A DNA stretch of 64,000 nt from Amnibacterium endophyticum. Its GTDB lineage: Bacteria > Actinomycetota > Actinomycetes > Actinomycetales > Microbacteriaceae. Position 1 is the stretch's first letter. Each line of letters opens with the position of its first letter. Positions 27,240 to 35,675 of the stretch are shown here, piece by piece. The DNA is taken from positions 1-64,000 of the forward strand of contig NZ_JBHUEA010000004.1 in NCBI RefSeq assembly GCF_042680685.1, given 5' to 3'. Made by a program: the position numbers and the translations under genes. The notes under the pieces are model-generated. The model did no database searches and had not been told where the DNA came from. It saw only the letters and a program-made list of their open reading frames with translations.

Positions 27240-27691
27240 GGGACGAAGACCGTCAGCGTCTCCGCCACCAGCGCCGGCTTCTCGGCGCCCTCGAGCTCCA
27301 GGGTCACCGCGGTCCGCGCGCGGACCCCGGTCGGGATGCGCTCCGCGGACACGAGCACGGCGTGCGCACGCACCCGCGACCCGGCGCGCACCGGGGTCAG
27401 GAAGCGCACCCGCTCCGAGCCGGCGTTCACCACGAGGGCGCACGCCTCGACGTGCAGCGCGTCGAACATCAGCGGCGCGAGCAGCGACAGCGACAGGTAG
27501 CCGTGCGCGATCGTGCCGCCGAACGGCCCGCTCGCGGCGCGGTCGGGGTCGACGTGGATCCACTGGTGGTCGCCGGTCGCGTCCGCGAACCCGTCGATCC
27601 GCGCCTGGTCGACGACGAGCCAGTCGCTCGCGCCGAGGTCCGTGCCCGCCGCGTCCAGCAGCGCCTCCGGGGAGGGGAACGTCGTGGTCAC
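27233..27691 (-). CDS. MaoC-like enoyl-CoA hydratase/dehydratase
   Basis: A 152-aa single-hotdog hydratase. It has the R-hydratase signature with catalytic Asp and His: FADATGDHQWIHVDPDRAASGPFGGTIAHGYLSLSL (residues 34-69). The family hydrates trans-2-enoyl-CoA to (R)-3-hydroxyacyl-CoA. Starts GTG, overlapping the SDR stop by 4 bp (GTGA). Third gene of the alcohol dehydrogenase-SDR-MaoC operon. Confidence 0.9.
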   Translation of the reverse strand: MTTTFPSPEALLDAAGTDLGASDWLVVDQARIDGFADATGDHQWIHVDPDRAASGPFGGTIAHGYLSLSLLAPLMFDALHVEACALVVNAGSERVRFLTPVRAGSRVRAHAVLVSAERIPTGVRARTAVTLELEGAEKPALVAETLTVFVPA

Positions 27692-28467
27692 GCCTTCGGC
27701 CCGCCCGCCACGTAGAGCACCTGGCCGGAGACGAAGGCCGCTTCGTCGGAGGTGAAGAACGCGGCCGCGGCCGCGACGTCCTCGGGCTGCCCGACGCGCG
27801 CGACCGGGATCTCCTTCGCGGCGCCCGCGAGGAAGTCCTCGTAGGACACCTTCATCCGCGCAGCCGTCGCGCGCAGCATGTCGGTCGCGATGAAGCCCGG
27901 CGCGATGGCGTTCGCGGTCACGCCGTAGCGGCCGAGCTCGATCGCGAGCGTCTTCGTGAAGCCCTGCAGCCCCGCCTTCACCGCGGCGTAGTTCGCCTGA
28001 CCCCGGTTGCCGAGGGCGCTCGTGGACGACAGGGAGACGATCCGGCCCCAGCCCGCCTCGACCTGGTGCCGCTGCACCGCGCGGCTCATGAGGAACGCGC
28101 CGCGCAGGTGCACCGCGACGACCGCGTCCCAGTCGTCGTCGGTCATCTTGAACAGCAGGTTGTCGCGGAGGATCCCGGCGTTGTTCACGAGGATCGTCGG
28201 CGCGCCGAGCTCGTCGGCGGTGCGGGCCACCGCGGCCTCCACATCCTCGGTCCGCGAGACGTCCGCGCCGATGCCGGTCGCCCGGCCGCCGGCGTCGCGC
28301 ACCGCCTGCACCGTCTCGGCGGTCGACGCCTCGTCGAGGTCCACGACCGCGACCGCGCGGCCCTGGGCCGCGAGGCGACGCGCGATCGCGGCGCCGATGC
28401 CCCGCGCGCCACCGGTCACGATCGCGACCCGCTCCTGCGCGCCCCCGCCTGCTGCCCCGTCCGTCAT
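27688..28467 (-). CDS. SDR family oxidoreductase, 3-ketoacyl reductase-like
   Basis: A 259-aa classical short-chain dehydrogenase. The cofactor motif is VAIVTGGARGIGAAIARRL near residue 14, LVNNAGILRDN follows, and the catalytic Ser/Tyr/Lys are in SLSSTSALGNRGQANYAAVKAG. It resembles FabG-type (3R)-hydroxyacyl-CoA/ACP dehydrogenases and fits the adjacent MaoC hydratase, which makes (R)-3-hydroxyacyl-CoA. The ATG overlaps the stop of the alcohol dehydrogenase (ATGA). Confidence 0.9.
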   Translation of the reverse strand: MTDGAAGGGAQERVAIVTGGARGIGAAIARRLAAQGRAVAVVDLDEASTAETVQAVRDAGGRATGIGADVSRTEDVEAAVARTADELGAPTILVNNAGILRDNLLFKMTDDDWDAVVAVHLRGAFLMSRAVQRHQVEAGWGRIVSLSSTSALGNRGQANYAAVKAGLQGFTKTLAIELGRYGVTANAIAPGFIATDMLRATAARMKVSYEDFLAGAAKEIPVARVGQPEDVAAAAAFFTSDEAAFVSGQVLYVAGGPKA

Positions 28468-29582
28468 CCCTGCTCCTCTCCGTCGAACACGATCAGCTGT
28501 CGCAGCGCGCCGCCCCCGGCGAGCGCGTCCATCGCCTCGTTCACGCGGGCGAGCGGCACCCGCCCGGACACGAGCCGCTCCACCGGCAGCCGGCCGTCCC
28601 GCCACAGGTCGACGTACCGCGGCACGTCGCGGGCGGGCACGGACGAGCCGAGGTAGCTGCCGACGACCGTGCGGGCCTCGGCAGTGAGGGTCAGCGGCGG
28701 GATCCGGCTCACCGCGTCCGCGCGGGGCAGGCCCACCGTGACGGTCGTGCCGCCCGGCGCGGTCGCCGCGAACGCGGTCTCGAAGGCGGCCGGGTGCCCG
28801 GCCGCCTCGATCACGACGGGTGCGCGCACCCCGGTCGACGCGGCCTCCTCCGGGCTCCACGCCTCGTCGGCGCCGTTCGCGAGGGCGGCGTCCCGCTTCG
28901 ACGCCACGGCGTCCACCGCGATCACCGGGTGCCCGGTCGCCTTCGCGACGAGGAGCGCCACGAAGCCGACGCCGCCGAGCCCGACCATGAGCACGGGCTC
29001 CCCGTCGCGCACGCCGGAGGCGTTCAGCACCGCGCCGCCGCCCGTGAGCACCGCGCAGCCGAGCAGCGCGGCGACCTCGGGCGGCACGTCCGCGGTCACG
29101 GGCACGACCGAGCGGCGGTCGACGACCGCGTGGTCGGCGAACGCGGACGCGCCCAGGTGGTGCGCGACGGACGCGCCGTCGCGGTGCAGCCGCGACCCGC
29201 CGGCCAGCAGCTCGCCGGCGGCGTTCGCGGCGCCGCCGCGCTCGCAGGGCAGCCGCCCGTCGGTGGCGCAGGCGGCGCAGACCCCGCACCGCGGCAGGAA
29301 GGTGAGCACGACCCGGTCGCCGACCGCGACGTCGTCCACGGCGTCGCCGACGACCTCGACGACGCCCGCGGCCTCGTGGCCGAGCAGCATCGGCGTCGGT
29401 CGCGGCCGGTCGCCGTTCACCACGGAGAGGTCGGAGTGGCACACGCCGGCGACCTCGATCCGCACGAGCAGCTCGGTCGGGCCCGGCGGCGCGAGCTCGA
29501 GCGGGCCGACGCGCAGCGGGCGGCTCGCCCCGAACGGCGCCGGCCGACCGGACTCCTCGAGCACCGCCCCGGTGATCCGCAC
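28464..29582 (-). CDS. Zinc-dependent alcohol dehydrogenase
   Basis: A 372-aa medium-chain dehydrogenase. Catalytic zinc ligands are Cys48 (VAGVCHSD) and His69/Glu70 (LLGHEAAG); the structural zinc site is C-x2-C-x2-C-x7-C in CGVCAACATDGRLPC. The NAD-binding motif is VLMVGLGGVGFVALLVAKATG. The GTG start at 29582 is preferred: GAGGAGG lies just upstream, and longer starts would sit inside the operator. First gene of a three-gene operon with 4-bp overlaps, behind operator copy 2. Confidence 0.9.
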   Translation of the reverse strand: MRITGAVLEESGRPAPFGASRPLRVGPLELAPPGPTELLVRIEVAGVCHSDLSVVNGDRPRPTPMLLGHEAAGVVEVVGDAVDDVAVGDRVVLTFLPRCGVCAACATDGRLPCERGGAANAAGELLAGGSRLHRDGASVAHHLGASAFADHAVVDRRSVVPVTADVPPEVAALLGCAVLTGGGAVLNASGVRDGEPVLMVGLGGVGFVALLVAKATGHPVIAVDAVASKRDAALANGADEAWSPEEAASTGVRAPVVIEAAGHPAAFETAFAATAPGGTTVTVGLPRADAVSRIPPLTLTAEARTVVGSYLGSSVPARDVPRYVDLWRDGRLPVERLVSGRVPLARVNEAMDALAGGGALRQLIVFDGEEQG

Positions 29583-29607
29583 GTGCGACCTCCTCGTCGT
29601 CGGAGGC

Positions 29608-29636
29608 AGCCTACGCAACACTTCCCGAGGTGTTGC
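29608..29636 (-). promoter_or_regulatory. Promoter with 22-bp TetR operator, copy 2
   Basis: The operator covers 29615-29636; its ends are perfect inverted repeats GCAACAC and GTGTTGC. Read on the minus strand it matches copy 1 (24614-24635) at 19 of 22 positions. As in copy 1, one base (g) separates it from the -10 box, here TAGGCT at 29608-29613 (minus strand). It controls the alcohol dehydrogenase operon. Confidence 0.75.
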
Positions 29637-29642
29637 AGGCGC

Positions 29643-30509
29643 TCAGAGCTCCGACAGCGCCGGCAGCACCTCCGCGCACATGCGACCGACGAAGCCCGCC
29701 GGGTCCTCGGGCGGCAGGCTGAGCCACACCTGCTGCACCCCGACCGCGGCGTAGGCGCGCATCCGGTCGAGGAAGCCGTCCGGGTCCGCCAGCGGGTCGG
29801 CCGCGGAGGTGATCGTCACGTCGATCCCGGCGGGGTCGCGCCCCACGTCGGCGCAGTGCCCCCGCAGCACGTCGAGCTTGCGCGCGACCTCGTCGGGGCC
29901 GAGGTCGAAGAGGTTGCACGCGTCGCCGTGCTCCGCGACGAGGCGCAGCGTCCGCTTCTCGCCTCCGCCGCCGATCAGGATCGGCAGGTGCGGCTGGATC
30001 GGCCGGGGCCGGCCGAGCGTCTCCTCGAGGCGGAAGTGCCGGCCCTCGAACGCTCCGTCGTCGTCGCCCCACACCTGCCGGCAGATCCGGAGCGTCTCCT
30101 CGAGCCGATCGAAGCGCTCCTTGAGCGGCGGGAAGGGCACGCCGAGCCCCCGGTGCTCCCGCTCGTACCAGGCGGCGCCGATCCCGAGGAAGGCGCGGCC
30201 GCCGCTCAGCACGTCGAGGGTGGCGACCGTCTTCGCGAGCAGCCCCGGGTGCCGGTAGGTGACGCCGGTGACCAGCGTGCCGAGGCGCAGCCGCTCGGTC
30301 GCGGCGGCGAGGAAGCCGAGCGTCGTGTACGCCTCGAGCATCGGCTCCTCCGCGGGCGCCCGCGCCTCCATCTGGAACCAGTGGTCCATGACCGTCATCG
30401 CGGTCACGCCGCCGTCGTCGGCGGCCCGCGCGGTGTCGCGCAGGTGCGCCGCGATGCCCGCCGCGCCGCCGGGGGTCGAGAAGTTCCAGTAGTGCACCGC
30501 GAGCCGCAT
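29643..30509 (-). CDS. LLM class F420-dependent oxidoreductase
   Basis: A 288-aa luciferase-like TIM-barrel protein. It has the typical LRLGTLVTGVTYRHPGLLAKTVATLDVLSGGRAFLGIGAAWYEREHRGLG stretch (about residues 75-125) and PILIGGGGEKRTLRLVAEHGDACNL, both found in F420-dependent actinobacterial families. F420 use is inferred from family similarity. The ATG at 30509 is chosen because the strand starts MRLAVHYWNF. It ends just before operator copy 2, so it is not part of the alcohol dehydrogenase operon. Confidence 0.85.
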   Translation of the reverse strand: MRLAVHYWNFSTPGGAAGIAAHLRDTARAADDGGVTAMTVMDHWFQMEARAPAEEPMLEAYTTLGFLAAATERLRLGTLVTGVTYRHPGLLAKTVATLDVLSGGRAFLGIGAAWYEREHRGLGVPFPPLKERFDRLEETLRICRQVWGDDDGAFEGRHFRLEETLGRPRPIQPHLPILIGGGGEKRTLRLVAEHGDACNLFDLGPDEVARKLDVLRGHCADVGRDPAGIDVTITSAADPLADPDGFLDRMRAYAAVGVQQVWLSLPPEDPAGFVGRMCAEVLPALSEL

Positions 30510-30582
30510 GGCGCGATCGTCCGCCCGTGCGCTGAGCGGTCGCCGAGCCGCGACCCAGGTCTTCGGTGGCAGCGTCGGGCGC

Positions 30583-31512
30583 ATGCGCGTGGTGGGAGTG
30601 ACGGAGTTCGGCGGGCCGGAGCGGCTGGGGGTGCACGAGGTGCGGGATCCGCACGCCGGGCCCGGGGAGGTGCGGATCCGGGTCGCCGCCGCGGCGGTGA
30701 ACCCGACCGACGCGGGCGTGCGCGGGGGCATGCGGGACGCCGGGGACGCGCCGCCGCCGTGGGTGGCGGGGATGGACGCGGCCGGCGTCGTCGACGAGGT
30801 CGGCGAGGGCGCTCCCTACGAGGTCGGCGATCGCCTGATGGCGATCGCGCTGCCGCTGTCCGAGCACGGCGGCGCGGACGTCGAGCTGCTGGTCGGGCCC
30901 TGGGAGTCCATGGCGCGGGTCCCGGCGGGGGCATCGCTCGAGGAGGCGTCGACGCTGCCGATGAACGGGCTCACGGCGGTGCAGCTGCTGCGGCTGCTCG
31001 CCCTGCCCGAGGGGGCCGTGCTCGCCGTGACCGGGGCGGCCGGATGGCTCGGCAACCTGCTCGTGCCCCTCGCGAAGCGGGACGGGCTGATCGTCGTGGC
31101 GGACGCGAAGGCCGAGGACCGGGCGCTCGTGACGGGTCTCGGCGCGGACCTCGTGCTCGAGCGCGGTTCGGGCTTCGCGGACCGCGTGCGCGCGGCATAC
31201 CCGGACGGCGTCGACGGCCTCGCGGACCTCTCGGTGCAGCAGGCGGAGGTCCTCCCCGCCGTGCGCGACGGCGGTCGCTTCGCATCGGTGCGCGGCTGGC
31301 AGGGCGAGCCGGGCCGCGACGTGGAGTTCGTGGCCGCACGGGTGTTCAGCGAGTACCGGTCGCACGACGACCTCGACCGGCTGGGGCGGCTCGCGGAGCA
31401 GGGCGTGCTCGTGCCCCGCGTGGCCGAGGTGCTGCCGGCCGAGCGGGCTGCCGACGCGCATCGCCGGATGGAGGCGGGCGGGGTGCGCGGACGCCTCGTG
31501 CTCGCCTTCTGA
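30583..31512 (+). CDS. Zinc-free MDR oxidoreductase (quinone reductase-like)
   Basis: A 309-aa medium-chain reductase without zinc ligands. The N-terminal GroES-like domain contains EVRIRVAAAAVNPTDAGVR; the NADPH-binding part has AVLAVTGAAGWLGNLLVPLAKRDG near residue 145. Such proteins reduce quinones or enones with NADPH. Start ATG 30583. A TAGCCT -10 for the next gene lies just after its stop. It is divergent from the LLM gene, with a 73-bp gap. Confidence 0.85.
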   Translation: MRVVGVTEFGGPERLGVHEVRDPHAGPGEVRIRVAAAAVNPTDAGVRGGMRDAGDAPPPWVAGMDAAGVVDEVGEGAPYEVGDRLMAIALPLSEHGGADVELLVGPWESMARVPAGASLEEASTLPMNGLTAVQLLRLLALPEGAVLAVTGAAGWLGNLLVPLAKRDGLIVVADAKAEDRALVTGLGADLVLERGSGFADRVRAAYPDGVDGLADLSVQQAEVLPAVRDGGRFASVRGWQGEPGRDVEFVAARVFSEYRSHDDLDRLGRLAEQGVLVPRVAEVLPAERAADAHRRMEAGGVRGRLVLAF

Positions 31513-31546
31513 GCGCGTGGGTGGACCGGGCGTAGCCTCGGGCTCC

Positions 31547-33037
31547 GTGACCGACGGCGCGCACGCCCCCTTCCGCACGGAGACCGACAGCCTCGGCGAG
31601 GTCGAGATCCCGGCCGGCGCGTTCTGGGGCGCGCACACCGCGCGGGCGCTCGAGAACTTCCCGATCTCGGGACGGCCGATCTCCTCCCACCCCCGGCTCG
31701 TCGACGCCCTGGCGATCGTGAAGCAGGCGGCGGCGCGGACGAACCGCGAGCTCGGCAGCATCGAGCCGCACAAGGCCGCGCTGATCGAGCGCGCGTGCGT
31801 CGCGATCCGCGAGGGCGAGTACCACGACCAGTTCGTCGTCGACGTGATCCAGGGCGGGGCCGGCACCTCGACGAACATGAACGCGAACGAGGTCGTCGCG
31901 AACGTGGCGCTGCACCTCGCGGGGCACGGGCTCGGCGACTACGCGCTCCTGAACCCGATCGACGACGTCAACCGCAGCCAGAGCACGAACGACGTCTACC
32001 CGACCGCGGCGAAGGTCGCGATCGCGATGGCGCTCGAGGACCTGCTCGTCGAGCACGTCGCCCTGAAGCGCGCGTTCGCGGACAAGGGCCGCGAGTTCCA
32101 CGACGTGCTGAAGGTCGGGCGCACCCAGCTGCAGGACGCGGTGCCGATGACGCTCGGCCAGGAGTTCCACGGCTTCGCGACGACGCTGGGGGAGGACGAG
32201 GACCGGATCCGCGAGGTGCTGCCGCTGCTGCGGGAGATCAACCTCGGCGCCACGGCGATCGGCACCGGGATCACCGCCGACCCGCGGTACGCGGCGACGG
32301 TCGCCGCGCACCTGTCCGACCTGCGGGGCGAGCAGTACGTGACGGCCGGCGACCTGATCGAGGCCACGAGCGACACCGGCGTCTTCATGCAGATGTCCGG
32401 GGTGCTGAAGCGCGCCGCCGTGAAGCTGTCGAAGATCTGCAACGACCTGCGGCTGCTGTCGTCCGGGCCGCAGGCGGGCCTCGGCGAGATCGTGCTGCCG
32501 CCGCGCCAGGCGGGCTCCTCGATCATGCCGGGCAAGGTCAACCCCGTCATCCCCGAGGTCGTGAACCAGGTGGCCTTCGCGGTGGTCGGGCACGACGTCA
32601 CCGTCACGATGGCGGCGGAGGCGGGGCAGCTGCAGCTGAACGCCTTCGAGCCGATCATCGTCCACTCGATCCTCACGAACGTCGGCTGGCTCGCCGCCGC
32701 CTGCCGCACCCTCCGCGTCCACTGCGTCGAGGGCATCCGCGCGAACGTCGACCGCCTCGACTCGATGGTGCGCACCTCCGTCGGCGTCGTGACGGCGCTG
32801 ACGCCCTACATCGGCTACGCCGCCGCCTCCGCGCTCGCGAAGGCGGCGCTGCTGACCGGGCGCGACGTCGCGGACCTCGTCGTGGAGGCCGGGCTGATGG
32901 ACCGCGAGCGCGTGCGGCAGCTGACCTCGCCCGAGCGCCTCACCGGTGCGGCCCCCGTGACCGGATCCGTGCCCGTGGTCGGGCCGGACACGGCGGCGAT
33001 CGCGCTCGCCCAGCCGACCGAGGCCGACTCGATCTGA
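31547..33037 (+). CDS. aspA: Aspartate ammonia-lyase (class II fumarase family)
   Basis: A 496-aa lyase of the fumarase/aspartase superfamily. Visible are GAGTSTNMNANEVVANVALHL, VNRSQSTNDVYPTAAK, and the GSSIMPGKVNP signature loop with the catalytic Ser. The segment TPYIGYAAASALAKAALLTGRDVADLVVEAGL corresponds to aspartase rather than fumarase C, so aspartate to fumarate plus ammonia is favoured. A TAGCCT box (31533-31538) lies 8 nt before the GTG with no ribosome site between, suggesting a leaderless transcript. Confidence 0.88.
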   Translation: MTDGAHAPFRTETDSLGEVEIPAGAFWGAHTARALENFPISGRPISSHPRLVDALAIVKQAAARTNRELGSIEPHKAALIERACVAIREGEYHDQFVVDVIQGGAGTSTNMNANEVVANVALHLAGHGLGDYALLNPIDDVNRSQSTNDVYPTAAKVAIAMALEDLLVEHVALKRAFADKGREFHDVLKVGRTQLQDAVPMTLGQEFHGFATTLGEDEDRIREVLPLLREINLGATAIGTGITADPRYAATVAAHLSDLRGEQYVTAGDLIEATSDTGVFMQMSGVLKRAAVKLSKICNDLRLLSSGPQAGLGEIVLPPRQAGSSIMPGKVNPVIPEVVNQVAFAVVGHDVTVTMAAEAGQLQLNAFEPIIVHSILTNVGWLAAACRTLRVHCVEGIRANVDRLDSMVRTSVGVVTALTPYIGYAAASALAKAALLTGRDVADLVVEAGLMDRERVRQLTSPERLTGAAPVTGSVPVVGPDTAAIALAQPTEADSI

Positions 33038-33068
33038 CCGGCCGGGACGACCGCGCGACGTCGACGGC

Positions 33069-33815
33069 TCAGCGGCCGAGCGCACGCTGCGCGGTCCCGG
33101 TCGAGCGCAGCCCGGCCGTGAAGCCCTGGCCGCGCCCGTAGCCGGAGAACGACCGCCGGTCGGTGACCCGCCGGGTGCGGAGGTTGGCGGCGACCCAGTC
33201 GCGCACGGCCGACTCGCGGGAGGCCACGACGAGGGCGGTGCCGGTCGATTCGACGGCCGCCGCCCGGGTGGTGCGCAGGCGCTCCGCGGCGCCGAGCCCG
33301 AACGATCGGGCGAAGTCGCACCGGGCGAGCAGCGCGTCGTAGCGGGGGATGCGGCGGTGCATCGGCTCGGCCCGCCACCACGCCCACATCGCGACGGTCG
33401 CCTGCGTCCGCAGCGACTCGAGCAGCGGCAGCGCCAGGTCGAGGTCGCTCGCGAAGCCGGTGACGACCAGCTCGACGCCGGGCTCCTCCGCCGGTGCGTC
33501 CCAGATCGGGATGCGCCGGTCCCGGTAGTGCGCGACGAGGCCCAGCGCCTCCGCCGCCGCGATCAGCCCGACCACGACGTCGAGGGCGATCGTGCCCTTC
33601 CCGCCGCGCGCGAGCAGGGTGCGGCGCTCGATCGTCTCCCGCGCGGCGCGGGTCGCGCCGTCCGCGGGCAGCGTCAGGCGGTCGATCGCGTGCTTCGCGA
33701 GCAGCCGCTCCGCCTCCCGCCCCGCGGTGTCCCGCTCCGCCTGCGTCGCCCCCGCGTCCTCCGACACCCTCAGGAAGTGCGCGATGCGCGCCTCCACCGT
33801 CATGCTCTCGGCCAT
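33069..33815 (-). CDS. DUF2786 family protein
   Basis: A 248-aa protein. The N-terminal 45 residues form a DUF2786 domain (IAHFLRVSEDAGATQAERDTAGREAERLLAKHAID), seen in many actinobacterial proteins of unknown function. The rest is helical with a Trp-rich stretch (VAMWAWWRAEPMHRR). The C-terminus is basic and Gly-rich (SFSGYGRGQGFTAGLR). The ATG is preceded by GGAGGGG. No catalytic motif is evident. It lies convergent with aspA. Confidence 0.8.
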   Translation of the reverse strand: MAESMTVEARIAHFLRVSEDAGATQAERDTAGREAERLLAKHAIDRLTLPADGATRAARETIERRTLLARGGKGTIALDVVVGLIAAAEALGLVAHYRDRRIPIWDAPAEEPGVELVVTGFASDLDLALPLLESLRTQATVAMWAWWRAEPMHRRIPRYDALLARCDFARSFGLGAAERLRTTRAAAVESTGTALVVASRESAVRDWVAANLRTRRVTDRRSFSGYGRGQGFTAGLRSTGTAQRALGR

Positions 33816-33899
33816 GAAGGCCCCTCCGATCGATCCAGCGGCACGGGCGATCGCGGGGCAGTGAAGCGCGGGCCTCCGACAGCGCGCGATGATGTCGCG

Positions 33900-34472
33900 G
33901 TGACCGTCGAGACCGCCGATCAGGCGCACGCCTACGGGAGGACGCTGCTGGTCGGCGACCGGGTGCGGCTGCGCGCCCTGCGCGACGACGACCTGCCGCT
34001 GCTCGACGCGTGGTGGGAGGACCCGGAGCAGCAGGCGCTGCAGCAGCTCGCCGTCCGGCCGCGGCCGGCGGGCTCGAACGCGGAGACGCACCGCCGATGG
34101 AGCGCGAACGCCGATGCGTCGGCGGCCGGGTTCAGCGTCGAGACGCACGACGGGCTCCTCGTCGGGCACATGGCGCTGTGGGGCGCGAAGCTGCCGGAGC
34201 GGGACGCGCACCTGGGCGCGCTGATCGGGGCCGGCCACCAGGGGCGCGGGTACGGCACCGAGGCCGTGCGCCTGATGGTCCGCTACGGCTTCCTCGCGAT
34301 GGGGCTGAACCGGATCCAGCTCGAGACCTTCTCGTTCAACGACCGCGCGCGACGCGCCTATGCGCGGGCCGGCTTCGTCGAGGAGGGCGTGCGCCGCGAG
34401 GCGGTGTGGATCGACGGCGGCTTCGCCGACGAGGTGATCATGTCGATCCTGCGTCGGGAGTGGACGCCGTGA
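33900..34472 (+). CDS. GNAT family N-acetyltransferase (RimJ-like)
   Basis: A 190-aa acetyltransferase. RVRLRALRDDDLPLLDAWWEDPE marks the first strand and helix of RimJ/RimL-type GNATs; the acetyl-CoA pyrophosphate loop is GAGHQGRGYGTEAVRLMVRYGF near residue 105, followed by LNRIQLETFSFNDRARRAYARAGF. The family acetylates protein N-termini or small amines; the substrate is unknown. The GTG start lies 84 bp from the divergent DUF2786 gene. It is coupled to the next GNAT by a GTGA overlap. Confidence 0.85.
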   Translation: MTVETADQAHAYGRTLLVGDRVRLRALRDDDLPLLDAWWEDPEQQALQQLAVRPRPAGSNAETHRRWSANADASAAGFSVETHDGLLVGHMALWGAKLPERDAHLGALIGAGHQGRGYGTEAVRLMVRYGFLAMGLNRIQLETFSFNDRARRAYARAGFVEEGVRREAVWIDGGFADEVIMSILRREWTP

Positions 34473-34996
34473 CCGTCCGCCCGGCGCTGCCCGCCGACGC
34501 CGACGCGCTCGCCGAGGTCGCGGCCCTCACCTTCCCGCTCGCGTGCCCGCCGAGCACCACGCAGGCGGCGATCGCGGACTTCATCGCCACGGCCCTGTCG
34601 CCCGCGGCGTTCGGCCGCCACCTCGCCGACCCGGACCGGGTCCTGCTGGTCGACGACCCGGCGGACGGCCCGCTCGACGGCTACACGATGCTCGTGGTCG
34701 CCGAGCCGGGCGACCCGGGCGTCGCGCGGGCCGTGCGGATCCGGCCCACGGCGGAGCTGTCGAAGATCTACGTGCGGCCGGGCCGGCACGGGCGCGGTGC
34801 GGCGGCGGCGCTGCTGGAGCGCACGCTCGAGGCGGCGCGGGACCGCGGGGCGGCAGGGGTCTGGCTCGGCACGAACCAGGAGAACCTGCGGGCGCAGCGC
34901 TTCTACGCGAAGCACGGGTTCGAGCGGGTCGGCGTCAAGCGCTTCCGCCTCGGCGACCGCGACGAGGACGACTTCGTCTACGAGCGCGCGCTCTGA
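34469..34996 (+). CDS. GNAT family N-acetyltransferase
   Basis: A 175-aa acetyltransferase. VTVRPALPADADALAEVAALTFP opens the fold; the acetyl-CoA loop is VRPGRHGRGAAAALLERTLEAARDRG near residue 105, then WLGTNQENLRAQRFYAKHGFERVG. The GTG at 34469 overlaps the previous stop. Tandem GNAT genes with 4-bp overlap suggest joint expression. The substrate is unknown. A bidirectional structured repeat follows the stop by 7 bp. Confidence 0.85.
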   Translation: MTVRPALPADADALAEVAALTFPLACPPSTTQAAIADFIATALSPAAFGRHLADPDRVLLVDDPADGPLDGYTMLVVAEPGDPGVARAVRIRPTAELSKIYVRPGRHGRGAAAALLERTLEAARDRGAAGVWLGTNQENLRAQRFYAKHGFERVGVKRFRLGDRDEDDFVYERAL

Positions 34997-35003
34997 TCGC
35001 GCC

Positions 35004-35065
35004 GTGCGGTCCCGAGGTGCAGTTGCGGTGCCCCGGCGCGCCGCAACTGCACCTGAGCCCCGCAC
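35004..35065. repeat. 62-nt structured repeat, copy 1 (bidirectional terminator)
   Basis: Outer arms GTGCGG (35004-35009) and CCGCAC (35060-35065); 5-nt internal gaps on each side; perfect 14-bp inner stem AGGTGCAGTTGCGG (35015-35028) with CCGCAACTGCACCT (35041-35054); 12-nt loop. It lies between convergent GNAT genes. Copy 2 at 43890-43951 has the same geometry and an identical inner stem. Confidence 0.8.
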
Positions 35066-35085
35066 GTCTCGGGAAGCGGAAGCGC

Positions 35086-35640
35086 TCAGAGGTCGAGCCG
35101 GACGACCGCCCGCGCCGCGGAGGGACGGGCGACCTCGGTGAAGCCCGCCTCGAGGAAGAGGGCGAGCGGGCCGTGGTAGAGCTCGGCCGCCGTCGCCGCG
35201 GGACGCGCCGCGACGTCGACCGGCACCGCCACGAGCGAGTCAGCGCCGGATGCTCGCGCGTGGTCCACCGCGCCGGCGATCAGCGCCCGGGCGATGCCCT
35301 GCCGCCGGAAGCGCTCCGGCACGACGAAGCAGGTGACGGCCCAGTCCGCCGAGGTCCCGCGCAGCAGCGGGGAGCGCCCCAGCCGCGGGTAGCCGCTCAT
35401 GGGGCCGACGCCGCACCAGCCGACCGGGACGTCGTCCCGCAGCGCCACGACGCCCGGCCCGGGCTCCGGACCGGCGCACTCGGCCCGCAGCCGATCCCGG
35501 CGCTCGCTGTCCGACAGCGCCTCGAACGCCGGTCCGCTCATCCGGAACCACTGGCAGGAGCACGTCGAGGGGTCGCCGCCGTCCGCGAAGAGGCCCTCGA
35601 CGTCCGACCAGGGCACCTCGGTCGCCGCGCGCACCTCCAC
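35086..35640 (-). CDS. GNAT family N-acetyltransferase
   Basis: A 184-aa acetyltransferase with an unusual N-terminal part rich in Trp and Cys (DPSTCSCQWFRMSGPAFEALSDSERR), typical of a GNAT subfamily that begins with a CxCxW-like motif. The acetyl-CoA loop is VPERFRRQGIARALIAGAVDHARASG near residue 115, and the C-terminal strand is FLEAGFTEVARPS. The function is unknown. The GTG start lies 35 bp from the divergent glucosidase gene. Confidence 0.82.
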   Translation of the reverse strand: MEVRAATEVPWSDVEGLFADGGDPSTCSCQWFRMSGPAFEALSDSERRDRLRAECAGPEPGPGVVALRDDVPVGWCGVGPMSGYPRLGRSPLLRGTSADWAVTCFVVPERFRRQGIARALIAGAVDHARASGADSLVAVPVDVAARPAATAAELYHGPLALFLEAGFTEVARPSAARAVVRLDL

Positions 35641-35675
35641 GTGCCCATCCTGGCGGGGCGCGGCAGGATGGCGCC